Shown: positions 9,795 to 18,532, counted from the first letter of the stretch. The stretch: DNA of 64,000 nucleotides from Ardenticatenaceae bacterium (GCA_020634565.1 JACKBN010000003.1:62001-126000), one strand, 5' to 3'. Notes: a model not told the origin generated them from the letters alone. Program-made: numbers and translations.

Positions 9795-9887
9795 TTATTG
9801 GTATAGAACGATTGGTCTATGATCTGTCAGGAGTAAGACTAATCCCAACGTGAGCAGATCTGTAAAAATAATCACAAGTTTTTTCAT
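9795..9887 (-). CDS. Possible 30-residue orphan signal-peptide ORF
   Basis: A 30-codon frame starts with ATG at 9885-9887, preceded by AGAGG at suitable spacing, and stops with TAA at 9795-9797. It begins MKKLVIIFTDLLTLGLVLLL, a near-copy in character of the signal peptide of the FG-GAP gene (MKHLVLTFFIGLLMLGLALP), then ends after ten more residues. It could be the stump of a lost exported protein or a real leader peptide between the two DUF11 paralogues. Only length and composition support it. Confidence 0.3.
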   Translation of the reverse strand: MKKLVIIFTDLLTLGLVLLLTDHRPIVLYQ

Positions 9888-9917
9888 AATTTTTACCTCT
9901 TTATGGGTCGAAATTTG

Positions 9918-12900
9918 CTAGCGCATGACCGCAGGCAGATAGACGCTGTTGGCCCAGGTACTGGGCGCGCCGGGGTCCACAATGATCCCGTTGGCGGTCA
10001 GGTCATCGTCGCCGCGCTGGCCGTCTACAAAGTGCAGGGTAATGATGTTGCCGTTGATTTCCGCGCCGGTGGTGCCGTCGAAGGTGAAGTTGTACCAGTG
10101 GGGCGTGGGGTTGTCGGGGGTACGGCCGTATTTCCACCAGCCGTTCAACACCATCCAGCTCGGCAGATAGATGTCCACCTCGGCGGCGGCACCAGGATTT
10201 AGATCGTGCACCTCGAAGCTGAAATAGCCGAGAGGGAACCTTTGGTTGGGCGCATCGCCGGGAGATGGGTTGGCAATGGGCGTCACATTGACCAGGGTTT
10301 GGTTGGGATTCACGGCAAACGTGACCTGATACGCACCATCCAGCGAGCTGGCGGAAGTGATCTCCGGCTGCACCGAATCGGGAATGCCGTCGCCATTGCC
10401 GTCACCATTGTTGGGGGCACCCAGTTCGTCCCAGTCAGTTATGCCGTCGCCGTCGTTGTCGCGGACAGGGTCGGCCCGCACTACCACGATACGGCCGTTG
10501 TCCAGCGTAGCCGAGAACGCAATCTGTCCGGCATTGTTAATGGGGGTGGTGCAGTGATTGTTATAAGTATGCGCGGTCGAGCCGAACATAGGGGTGCCCC
10601 AACCGGACCATACCGTCGAGGAAAAAGCCACAACCCGATTTGCCAGATAGTGGGGCCCCGTAAAGATACCAAGTTTCTGATTGTCTGTGGCGCTGATTGA
10701 CCCATAGTAGGCATAGCGCCACTTGTCGTTAATCCCCGTCTGAATGATGCGAGGTGCAGATTCCGTGGTAAAAGCTGTGGACTGCCGGGTAAATAGCGGA
10801 AGGCTGTTCCGATAGAAGGATTCGTACATCAAATCTGTGCCCGGGTCCCTGTGCAGCTGGCTGTAAACCACCTGACCATTGTTGTTAAGGGTTATGCCAT
10901 CGCTCAAAAAGGATGCCCAAGGATGGGTATCGTATTGCAGAATGTCCTGCTTGAATGCCCCAGACCCTATCCATAACCGATAGCTGTAAAGAAACTGATT
11001 GTTGAGAAGAATCGTTTCTACAAAAGCATACTGACCCTGATCATTTATTCCGATATCGTCGATTTCATTGTTTGTGTGGTACAGCTCGGTCTGCTGACCG
11101 TTGTCAAACTGGATCAGAGTGGCAGGCTTAGCACTGGTTGAGGTGCTGTAGGCGGACAGAACGGAATTGGCATTGTTAAGCACAGGATTATGGTAGCGCT
11201 GGAAGGCTGCACCATCATCTTCTACAGACGCCGCAGCGAGCTGAACAGGTACACCGTTGGGATCGATCAGATACAGCGCATTTTGAGTCGTATTGTGAAA
11301 AACGGCCGTAGGATCAAAGACATACGTCTCGGCTGCCAGCCAACCAGCGTCATTGATGTCAGGACAGCTCCCCCATACCTGCTCCAACGGGGCAGGTACC
11401 GGCGACAGATCGGCCAGGCCGAATCGCCGGGTGGTTGTGGTGCCATCGCCAACAAAGGCCGCCCAATCATCATAGACAACCAGACTATCTTGAACGCCTC
11501 TTTCATGGCTCGCCCAGAAAGCAACTTCGCCGTTTTCGTTCATCGCCACCCCGTGGATGTCATCGAAATTAGCCAACGCGCCAACGCCAGCCTCCGCAAT
11601 CAGGGTATAGGTGTAGGGCGTGCCGCCGGTAAAGCGGAATCGAGTGACGTTGTTTTCGGTTTGGGGATCATTGATCGTTGGCGTGACCGAGGCGGTGGTT
11701 TCCAAAAGACCGGTGGCAACAAGCGAGAGACGAGCTGTAACAAAAACCTGAGCCTGCTGTCCCGGGGCCAGGGAAGCCACTGTGCAGGAGAGCTGACGCG
11801 TGCCAGTGCATGTGACGCCAGTATCTGGAACGACGTCAAGAGGAAAAATCTCAATGGGAATCGTAGCCGCAATCGTCGCACCAGCAGTGTCTGGACCATT
11901 GTTGCGCACGGTCAGGCTATACGTGAAGTCTTCCTCGGGATCGACGGGAATGGGGTGGGCGGTTAGTTCAATGGCGTAGTCGGCGCAGGCAGGATTGGGC
12001 GTGGTGGCGGTGTGAACGGCCGTATCGTTGGCCGTGTTGCTGTCATACGCCTGGGTCGTTACCGTGGCCTGGTTGGTAAAGCTGGCACAGGCATCACTGC
12101 CCACCCGCACAACAATCGTCACCGTGCGCGAGGCATTTGCCGCTACTGTTCCCAAATCGCACACCACCTGGCCCAGCGACAGTTGGCAAGCAGTGGAACT
12201 GCTGCCCGCCAGAAACGTGCCGCCAAACGGCAGCGTGTCGGTGAGGGTGACATTGGGCGCATCGTCCGGGCCGTTGTTGGTTACGGTAAGGTCATAGCTG
12301 ATGGTGTCGCCCACGTTCACGGTGCTCTTGGAGCCGCTCATCGTCAGCGCCAGATCGCTGCGTGAGAACGTGGTTACCGAGACCACCTGCAAATCATCAA
12401 ACATCACATCCGCCTGGAGGCTGATCAGACGCACGGCGATAATGGCTCCCAACGTCCGCCCGTTGTCACCCGTATCGGTGTCGTTCACTTTGAAAGCTTG
12501 CCACTGAGACATGCCGCCGCTAAAGGTAAAGGTTTTGGTGTCTTGGGTACCTTCAAATACCACGCGCCCGCTGGTGGCCGGGTTACCTTCTTCGGCGGGC
12601 CAGGCCCAGGCCCATACTTGGGCCTCGGCGATGGTGGCCGATGGTGTGGGCTGGTTGAAGGTAATGCGGTCTACGTTGTTGGCATACAGCGTCAGCGCCG
12701 ATTGTGGCGAGGGCGACAGCGGCTGTCCGGGCGACAGTGGCCCCAGCAGCCAACCTATATCGGTGATGAGCAGGTCGTGATTAAACTCGGCGGTGTTGAA
12801 CTGGGGTGGGGACTGTCCGTTGCTAAAGTTTTCCACCAAGGGGATGGCGCTGGCGATTGATTGGGCAACGGCCGTTTCCCGCCCATCATCACCGTTGACC

Positions 12901-12950
12901 AACCATAAAACAGCCACCAAAAACGTAAAAATCAAAACCCATTTTTTCAT
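9918..12950 (-). CDS. Large secreted DUF11 / choice-of-anchor-U protein with YLP tail (paralogue)
   Basis: 1010 residues from the ATG at 12948-12950, preceded by AGGTG. It has the same architecture as the gene at 6619: signal peptide (1-30), beta-domain ending MFDDLQVVSVT, two DUF11 domains, N..G.(V/I)AF repeats, Asp-rich calcium motif (DNDGDGITDWDEL), choice-of-anchor-U domain and terminal VYLPAVMR. The C-terminal ~55 residues are almost identical to the paralogue, while the central repeat region has diverged strongly. The 5' end carries an octamer in the signal-peptide cleavage region (RETAVAQ). Exported and probably held at the surface; function otherwise unknown. Confidence 0.8.
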   Translation of the reverse strand: MKKWVLIFTFLVAVLWLVNGDDGRETAVAQSIASAIPLVENFSNGQSPPQFNTAEFNHDLLITDIGWLLGPLSPGQPLSPSPQSALTLYANNVDRITFNQPTPSATIAEAQVWAWAWPAEEGNPATSGRVVFEGTQDTKTFTFSGGMSQWQAFKVNDTDTGDNGRTLGAIIAVRLISLQADVMFDDLQVVSVTTFSRSDLALTMSGSKSTVNVGDTISYDLTVTNNGPDDAPNVTLTDTLPFGGTFLAGSSSTACQLSLGQVVCDLGTVAANASRTVTIVVRVGSDACASFTNQATVTTQAYDSNTANDTAVHTATTPNPACADYAIELTAHPIPVDPEEDFTYSLTVRNNGPDTAGATIAATIPIEIFPLDVVPDTGVTCTGTRQLSCTVASLAPGQQAQVFVTARLSLVATGLLETTASVTPTINDPQTENNVTRFRFTGGTPYTYTLIAEAGVGALANFDDIHGVAMNENGEVAFWASHERGVQDSLVVYDDWAAFVGDGTTTTRRFGLADLSPVPAPLEQVWGSCPDINDAGWLAAETYVFDPTAVFHNTTQNALYLIDPNGVPVQLAAASVEDDGAAFQRYHNPVLNNANSVLSAYSTSTSAKPATLIQFDNGQQTELYHTNNEIDDIGINDQGQYAFVETILLNNQFLYSYRLWIGSGAFKQDILQYDTHPWASFLSDGITLNNNGQVVYSQLHRDPGTDLMYESFYRNSLPLFTRQSTAFTTESAPRIIQTGINDKWRYAYYGSISATDNQKLGIFTGPHYLANRVVAFSSTVWSGWGTPMFGSTAHTYNNHCTTPINNAGQIAFSATLDNGRIVVVRADPVRDNDGDGITDWDELGAPNNGDGNGDGIPDSVQPEITSASSLDGAYQVTFAVNPNQTLVNVTPIANPSPGDAPNQRFPLGYFSFEVHDLNPGAAAEVDIYLPSWMVLNGWWKYGRTPDNPTPHWYNFTFDGTTGAEINGNIITLHFVDGQRGDDDLTANGIIVDPGAPSTWANSVYLPAVMR

Positions 12951-13004
12951 CAATACACCTTGTGTGTAAAACGTGCCCAGGCAACGATTGCCCGCTTTAT
13001 TTCC

Positions 13005-14357
13005 CTATGGCCGATATAAAAAGAAATCCACGGCATGGTTGGTATCACCGGGCACCAGGTCACTGGCACTTGAATCGAAGACAACAGCCCGCCCATTGGC
13101 GGAAATTATCGGGTCATAAGAACTGCGACTGGACGGACGCCCTTGACTCACCGAGAGAAGCGTGGTGACACCGGTTGTTCGGTCGCGCAGGTAAATCACT
13201 GGGTAAGGCCCGGCGGGATAGGTGCTTAACTGCGCCGATGATTGCATGACCACAAATCGCCCATCATCTGAAATTGATCCCAAGATAGAAGGCAGCGTGC
13301 CCTGGGTGCCCGTTGAGCTCAGGGAAACTATCTCGGTAGTGCCGGTGAATCTGTCTCGTACAAAGATATCTGTCGCGCCATTGTTATCCCCTGTTACCAG
13401 ATCGGCTGCGTCCGAACTGAAAACGACGTAACGGCCGTCTTGGCTAATGGAAGGCCTCGAACCACCCGTGCTCGGAAAGCCGTAGAGGTTTATGGAAATC
13501 AGTTCGTTGCGCGTTTCAGAGGGGCCTGGCTCATCAAACACCCCATCCTCATCGGCGTCCCGGTCATGAACATACACGTTTGAGCCGGTGGTGTTCTTTT
13601 CCACCAAATTAGTGGCTGTAGAAGTGAAGACAAAGTAGCGACCATCCTTGGAAACCTTGTCACCGTCGCGAAAATACCAGTTGCTACCGTTGACACTGCT
13701 ATCAGTGCTCGACACGGAGATGAGACTGATGGTTTGCGTTTGCACATCGTAGCCAAAAATATCAGCTACCCCGTTGGTGTCGTTGGGGACCAGATTGCTG
13801 GCCCAAGATTTAAAAATAATATGACGGCCGTCGGCAGAGAGATTGGGATCATCGGAAAAGTCATTGGCCGGACCGCCATGATAACTATGGGTAATCTGAG
13901 TGAGGCTGCCATCTTGCCGATCGTGCAAAAAAATGTCGCCATACACATTTTTCCCCGCAGCATCATCCAGTTCGGGTGCGCTGGAAACAAACGCCACGTA
14001 ACGGCCGTCGCCAGAAATGTCATGCCCGAGACAGTTATCCCGGCCATAGACTTCCTCACCGCTATTCGTTACCGAGACCCGCTCAGCCACGCCAAGGTAG
14101 GTGTCGTACACAAAGGTATCGAGGACATTGTTGGTATCATTGGGCACCAGGTTGCTGGCAAGGGAGCAAAAGGCCACGTAACGGCCGTCGCTAGACAGCC
14201 GCAACCAATAGGATTCACCGTTTGCCTCTGCCTGGTTCAGCCCTGTGGGAATGCGACCCAATTTAATATCGGGTGCGGCAGAAACGGCCGTACCGCCCCA
14301 CCCCATCAATGTGAGTACCAGTAAACTTGCTGCTAAAAATAGAATTGGTTTCTTCAT
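13005..14357 (-). CDS. Secreted PD40/TolB-like propeller protein without YLP tail
   Basis: 450 residues; the ATG at 14355-14357 is preceded by AAGGA. Residues 1-27 are a signal peptide ending SAA. Seven PD40-type repeats follow, each with DGR(Y/F/H)xxF and LVPNDTN or a variant; one contains the Asp-rich loop DRDADEDGVFDEPG. The protein stops at FFLYRP straight after the last repeat, where the paralogue at 2305 continues for another 15 or so residues to its YLP tail. It is therefore either secreted without anchoring or truncated. ACGGCCGT occurs five times in or next to DGR codons. Confidence 0.75.
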   Translation of the reverse strand: MKKPILFLAASLLVLTLMGWGGTAVSAAPDIKLGRIPTGLNQAEANGESYWLRLSSDGRYVAFCSLASNLVPNDTNNVLDTFVYDTYLGVAERVSVTNSGEEVYGRDNCLGHDISGDGRYVAFVSSAPELDDAAGKNVYGDIFLHDRQDGSLTQITHSYHGGPANDFSDDPNLSADGRHIIFKSWASNLVPNDTNGVADIFGYDVQTQTISLISVSSTDSSVNGSNWYFRDGDKVSKDGRYFVFTSTATNLVEKNTTGSNVYVHDRDADEDGVFDEPGPSETRNELISINLYGFPSTGGSRPSISQDGRYVVFSSDAADLVTGDNNGATDIFVRDRFTGTTEIVSLSSTGTQGTLPSILGSISDDGRFVVMQSSAQLSTYPAGPYPVIYLRDRTTGVTTLLSVSQGRPSSRSSYDPIISANGRAVVFDSSASDLVPGDTNHAVDFFLYRP

Positions 14358-14440
14358 AATTACGACATTCCTTTTATGTAAAGTTCAACAATCAGAGACT
14401 ACGCTAATCGGATGCCTCACCCTGGTTTGGACCTTCGCAG

Positions 14441-14512
14441 TGATGGGTGGGCGGGGCCAGACACGTCTCAAAAAACTCCCCAGGTCTGCCAGCCCCATTT
14501 GCCCACCCATCA
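14441..14512. terminator. GC-rich hairpin downstream of the 14547 gene
   Basis: Arms 14441-14452 and 14501-14512 pair perfectly (TGATGGGTGGGC), extended inward by GGGGC at 14453-14457 with GCCCC at 14492-14496. It lies 35 bases past the stop of the minus-strand gene at 14547 and upstream of the next gene. No T-run follows, so a transcript-stabilising or pausing role is as likely as termination. Confidence 0.4.
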
Positions 14513-14546
14513 GCTCGCTCACAACTGCTGAGTTACTTCTATTTGC

Positions 14547-15149
14547 CTACTCCAGAGTATGCGCATAAGCCAGGGCGTAAAACCCAGCTTCGGTTTCATA
14601 CCCGTAAGCAAACAGCTTGGAAATGCCCTCCACAGGGACAACAATTTCCACCGCTTGCCACATAGGCGGGTCAATAAAGTCAATCGGATTCCATTTACGG
14701 TCGAAGTCAGGGGTATCTTCATCAAAAATACTCCCTTCCCAGGCAACGCAAACTTCTTCCGTGTCGTAAATGCCGCGTATCACGCGAGGCTCTTCAATCA
14801 CGTTTGTGTTCATGAGCTCTTCAAACGTTTCCTGGGAAAACACCCCCAGGGAATGTTCATTGGGATAAATTGGCGCGCTGGTTTCGCGCTTGCTTAACAG
14901 CGTTGGCTTGTCATTGACATAGACAAACTCGTTGCGGGCACAAAGCAGCGTACCTTCATCTGTTTCCACAAACCGGTATACATTTATCTTCTCAATGAAG
15001 CGAACGTGTAGCTCATCACACTCGTTCTCAACCGTTTCAGGATCATCACAAGCATAGGCCGGGGTTGGGGCGCTGCCCCACAACCAGACTGCACCGAGCA
15101 AAACTACAGAACCGGCTAAAAACACAATTTTCTGCCATCGTTTCAACAT
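14547..15149 (-). CDS. Secreted protein of unknown function
   Basis: 200 residues; ATG at 15147-15149 with GGAGG nine bases upstream. Residues 1-33 are a signal peptide ending AYA, followed at once by CDDPETVENEC. Four cysteines in the mature chain could form disulphides. The mature part is acidic with no membrane span and no motif I recognise. It lies downstream of, and in the same direction as, the propeller lipoprotein at 15264, with a palindromic repeat between them, so it may share its transcript. Confidence 0.55.
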   Translation of the reverse strand: MLKRWQKIVFLAGSVVLLGAVWLWGSAPTPAYACDDPETVENECDELHVRFIEKINVYRFVETDEGTLLCARNEFVYVNDKPTLLSKRETSAPIYPNEHSLGVFSQETFEELMNTNVIEEPRVIRGIYDTEEVCVAWEGSIFDEDTPDFDRKWNPIDFIDPPMWQAVEIVVPVEGISKLFAYGYETEAGFYALAYAHTLE

Positions 15150-15216
15150 TACGTTTTACCTCCAAATATGTTTATGTAAAGTAAATAGACGTGCTTAGGA
15201 CCTGGTTTGCCTCGCC

Positions 15217-15247
15217 AGTAGAGAAGTTGCCATGCAACGTCTCTACT
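15217..15247. repeat. Palindromic repeat with 3-base loop
   Basis: Arms 15217-15230 and 15234-15247 pair over 14 positions with one mismatch around a CAT loop (AGTAGAGA.GTTGC / GCAAC.TCTCTACT). It resembles, from memory, a TAGAGACGTTGC-type palindrome that is very common between genes in filamentous cyanobacteria. Only one copy is seen here. Confidence 0.5.
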
Positions 15248-15263
15248 CATGGAAGGCAACAAA

Positions 15264-16667
15264 TTAGGGGGTCTGGTTAAGCACCGTGGGCAAATAGTTC
15301 CAGGCCGACGGGGTAAAGTCGGGCGGTGGGCTGCTGCCACCCAAATCGATCAGGTACGGATCGCCAGCGCCTAAATCCACCGGCGAATTGCAAATGCCGC
15401 TGCCCCAATCCGTGGCAAAAATGACGTAACGGCCGTCCCGCGACAAGCTCCCCCGTGGCTGCACCCAATAACCACAGCCACTGCTGCGATGATGCGCCAG
15501 CCGTTCCACCGAGCCGTCTAGATACTGCAAAAACAGTTCCCCCTCCAGAGGCTGCCAACCGTTGCTGGTATCCGTAATGGTGGTAATCAGGCAAACGCCG
15601 TTTGGCCCTTTGCAAGAAATGTGGTCGCCCATCCAATCCAGCGTGCGCAGGTACACGGGGTCCTGCACCGTAGCGTTGCCCGGCAGCACCCGGTAGCCCA
15701 ACGACAGCAAGCCAGACGGATGGTACAGCTCGTAGGTCATGAAAAATTCGGTCACGCCATCGACCATCACCCCCAGATCGCCGTGCTGGTGGCCGTCGTA
15801 AACGCGCCCCACAAACGCGCCGGTAGTGATGTCGAACGTTTCCAGGCCAGAGCAGCGCTCGGTGCCGTCGCGGGTCCATTGGACCACCATGTAGTTGGCC
15901 AATGGCGAAACACCAATCCAGTCTGGTTCCACCTCGCCCCAATCTGGATCAGGCGCGCAAGGCCCGCCATACAAATCGGCCGAGAGGCGCAGTTCGGCAC
16001 CCAGCGTGCCCGTCGCCAAATTCAGGCTAAACAGCATCTGGTCGCCGCCGCTTAACGATGCCATACCTGCCAGGAAACGGCCGTCTCGTGAAATCTCGTC
16101 AAAGCTCTGGTTGGAGCGAATGCGTTCGTAGTTGGCCGGAAAGGTGAACACGGTGGTCGTCTGGCCCGTCGTCACGTCGGTGAACTGCAACCGCAGGGTG
16201 GTGTCTGCGTTGTCATCAAAGTGGATGATGGTGTTGGCCTGGGTGGGATGCCAGCGCGGCGCATTCCAGGAAGCCGTGTCGCTGGCGTCCAGCAGCAGCG
16301 CCAAATTGTCGCGGCGGCGCACCGTGTACCACTCGTCTTCAATGAGCAAGAGATATTGGTTATCGGCCGAAAAGGCTTGCAATTGGGAGTAAATATGGGT
16401 GGCAAAGCCGCTGCTGCCGCTGTCGGTCAGGCGGCGCAGGCTGGTGCCAAACGTGGGGTCGATCACGCTATTTCCCGCCGCCGGGGCCGCCAAAGATACC
16501 GGCGTCACCACCAGGTCAGGATCAGTTAGCCCATTGGTTGTGGCCAACGGCCGTTGGGGCGTCAGGGATTCAGTTGTAGCGTTGGCCGCCGAAGCACAGG
16601 CCGAGGTGAGGAACAACAGGATACAGGCCGTAGTCGCCAGGAACAGGATAGATGTAGAACGTTTCAA
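15264..16667 (-). CDS. Exported WD40/PD40-like propeller protein, possible lipoprotein
   Basis: 467 residues from a TTG at 16665-16667, with GGAGG five bases upstream. Residues 1-28 are a signal peptide; LTSAC at 20-24 is a weak lipobox, so Cys24 may be lipidated. The mature protein has the spaced beta-strand pattern of a propeller with two clear PD40 motifs (SRDGRFLAG and SRDGRYVIF) and several degenerate ones. A WHPTQ block and an EISRDGR block recall oligogalacturonide-lyase-type TolB propellers, but catalytic residues cannot be assigned. It ends AWNYLPTVLNQTP, a variant of the YLP tail with an extra QTP. Substrate unknown. Confidence 0.65.
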   Translation of the reverse strand: MKRSTSILFLATTACILLFLTSACASAANATTESLTPQRPLATTNGLTDPDLVVTPVSLAAPAAGNSVIDPTFGTSLRRLTDSGSSGFATHIYSQLQAFSADNQYLLLIEDEWYTVRRRDNLALLLDASDTASWNAPRWHPTQANTIIHFDDNADTTLRLQFTDVTTGQTTTVFTFPANYERIRSNQSFDEISRDGRFLAGMASLSGGDQMLFSLNLATGTLGAELRLSADLYGGPCAPDPDWGEVEPDWIGVSPLANYMVVQWTRDGTERCSGLETFDITTGAFVGRVYDGHQHGDLGVMVDGVTEFFMTYELYHPSGLLSLGYRVLPGNATVQDPVYLRTLDWMGDHISCKGPNGVCLITTITDTSNGWQPLEGELFLQYLDGSVERLAHHRSSGCGYWVQPRGSLSRDGRYVIFATDWGSGICNSPVDLGAGDPYLIDLGGSSPPPDFTPSAWNYLPTVLNQTP

Positions 16668-16897
16668 TGTGACCTCCGGGCAAAGTTGAAAGGCAGCCGT
16701 TTGTTGGGTGAGATGTTGTTTCTCAGTATAAAAATGTTTGTGCCCGGTAAAGTGTCGAAAGTTCGTTAATCAGTCCCATTTTGGCAGGAACGGCCGTCTT
16801 GGAAAGATGGTCATCTCCCTTTGGCTGCGTTATACTGTATTTGGTGCATTTTTCTTTTTCCGCAGCCCATAATCGAGTTTGTTAAGGAGACGGCCGT

Positions 16898-18469
16898 ATG
16901 CCCAAGACCCACCCGCTAACCACTGTTGATGCAGCCTGGCTGCGCATGGAAGACCCCACCAATCTCATGATGGTGTCTGGCATCATCACCTTCAAAAAAA
17001 TGATCGATTTTGAGCATCTGCGGGCCGTCATTGAACACAAACTGCTAACCTTTGATCGTTTCCTCATGCGCGTGGTGCAGTCTCGCATACCGTTTGCCCC
17101 CGCTTATTGGGAACCGGACCCCACGTTCGATATTGATGCCCATCTGCACCGGGTGGCGCTGCCCGCGCCGGGCGACAAAGCCGCGCTGCAAAAGATGGCC
17201 AGCGACCTGATGAGCACGCCGCTCGACTTCTCCAAACCGCTCTGGCAATTTCATGTTATTGAAAATTACGGGGAAGGCTGTGCCATTATGTGCCGCTTGC
17301 ACCATTGCATTGCCGATGGCATGGCGCTGGTTTTTGTGCTGCTTTCCCTCACCGACATGGTCCCCGGCTTACCCGCACCCTCTGGCAACGGATACACCCC
17401 CGCCGAGGAAGCTGAAGACGACGGCAATCACATGCTCAATGCAGTGATTCAGCAAGGAGCGAATGCCGTAGGTACGGTGTGGCAAACAACCAGCAAAATG
17501 GCCTCCGAGGGGCTGGAAGCGCTGGTCAATCCAGCCCACGCTATGGAATTGGCGCTGAAAGGCACCGATACCGTTTTTGCTGCGGGTCGCCTCTTCTTGC
17601 GCTCACCCGATCCCCAAACCCTGTTCAAAGGTAAATTGGGTGTGGCCAAGCGGGCCGCCTGGTCAGAAGCGCTGCCCTTGCGGGATGTCAAGGCAATTAA
17701 AAACGTCACGGGCAGCACCGTAAACGATGTCCTGGTTTCGGCGATGACGGGCGCGCTGCGCCGCTACATGCTTAGCAAAGGGGCCGATGTGACGGATCTT
17801 AACTTCCGTGCGGCCGTTCCCGTCAACCTGCGCACGCCGGAAGAGATGGGGAAGCTGGGCAACAAATTTGGCATTGTTTTCCTCTCGCTGCCGGTGGGCA
17901 TTGGCGATCCGCTGGAGCGGCTGCATGAAGTGCACAAACGAATGCTGGAGCTGAAAAACTCCAAAGAAGCGCCGGTAGCCCTGGGCATTCTCAGCGCCAT
18001 GGGCATGTCGCCGCATGAGCTGCAAGGCACGCTGGTAAACATGTTTGGCTCCAAAACAACGGCCGTTATGACCAACGTGCCCGGTCCGCCCATGCCGCTT
18101 TACCTGGCCGGGCAGCAAATTGAAGAGCTCATGTTCTGGGTACCGCAATCTGGCCGCGTCTCGTTGGGCATCAGCATCATCAGCTATGCCAACCGCGTTT
18201 GCATGGGCGTGGCCACCGATGCTGGTTTGGTGCCGGACCCGGACGTGATCATGGCTGGCTTTTACGAAGAGTTTGACGCCCTCATGGATTTGGTGCGAGA
18301 AGCAAAAGCAATGGAGGCCGCCAAAAAAGAGGCAAAACTAGCACCACCTCCCACAAAAACGGCCGTTTCCACCGACCCAGCGCAATGTCAGGCAACAACC
18401 AAAAGTGGCCGTCAATGCCGCAACAAAGCATTGGACGGCTCCGATTTTTGTCAAGTTCATCAACCTTAA
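16898..18469 (+). CDS. Wax ester synthase/diacylglycerol acyltransferase (WS/DGAT) with Cys-rich C-terminus
   Basis: 523 residues. It transfers an acyl group from acyl-CoA to an alcohol or diacylglycerol, making storage wax or triacylglycerol at the membrane/lipid-body surface. The catalytic HHxxxDG motif is HHCIADG at 135-141, PLW is at 114-116, and NDVLVSAMTGALRRYM at about 272-287 is the second family block; the C-terminal WSD1-type domain ends near 475. After a Lys/Ala/Pro-rich linker, residues about 490-523 form a small Cys/His module (C-x8-C, C-x3-H near the end) not usual for the family. AAGGAG lies eight bases before the ATG and the spacer is exactly ACGGCCGT. Confidence 0.85.
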   Translation: MPKTHPLTTVDAAWLRMEDPTNLMMVSGIITFKKMIDFEHLRAVIEHKLLTFDRFLMRVVQSRIPFAPAYWEPDPTFDIDAHLHRVALPAPGDKAALQKMASDLMSTPLDFSKPLWQFHVIENYGEGCAIMCRLHHCIADGMALVFVLLSLTDMVPGLPAPSGNGYTPAEEAEDDGNHMLNAVIQQGANAVGTVWQTTSKMASEGLEALVNPAHAMELALKGTDTVFAAGRLFLRSPDPQTLFKGKLGVAKRAAWSEALPLRDVKAIKNVTGSTVNDVLVSAMTGALRRYMLSKGADVTDLNFRAAVPVNLRTPEEMGKLGNKFGIVFLSLPVGIGDPLERLHEVHKRMLELKNSKEAPVALGILSAMGMSPHELQGTLVNMFGSKTTAVMTNVPGPPMPLYLAGQQIEELMFWVPQSGRVSLGISIISYANRVCMGVATDAGLVPDPDVIMAGFYEEFDALMDLVREAKAMEAAKKEAKLAPPPTKTAVSTDPAQCQATTKSGRQCRNKALDGSDFCQVHQP

Positions 18470-18532
18470 ACACACCGCGGTAAGTTGCCGGGGCATGCAG
18501 CTTTACACTGCACCGAATTCATATTCAACACC

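Noticed and set aside
1..14357. PD40 repeat DNA as a CRISPR or satellite array
   Set aside because: The periodicity (about 150-200 bp) is coding, in frame and with variable spacing and sequence; it encodes propeller blades.
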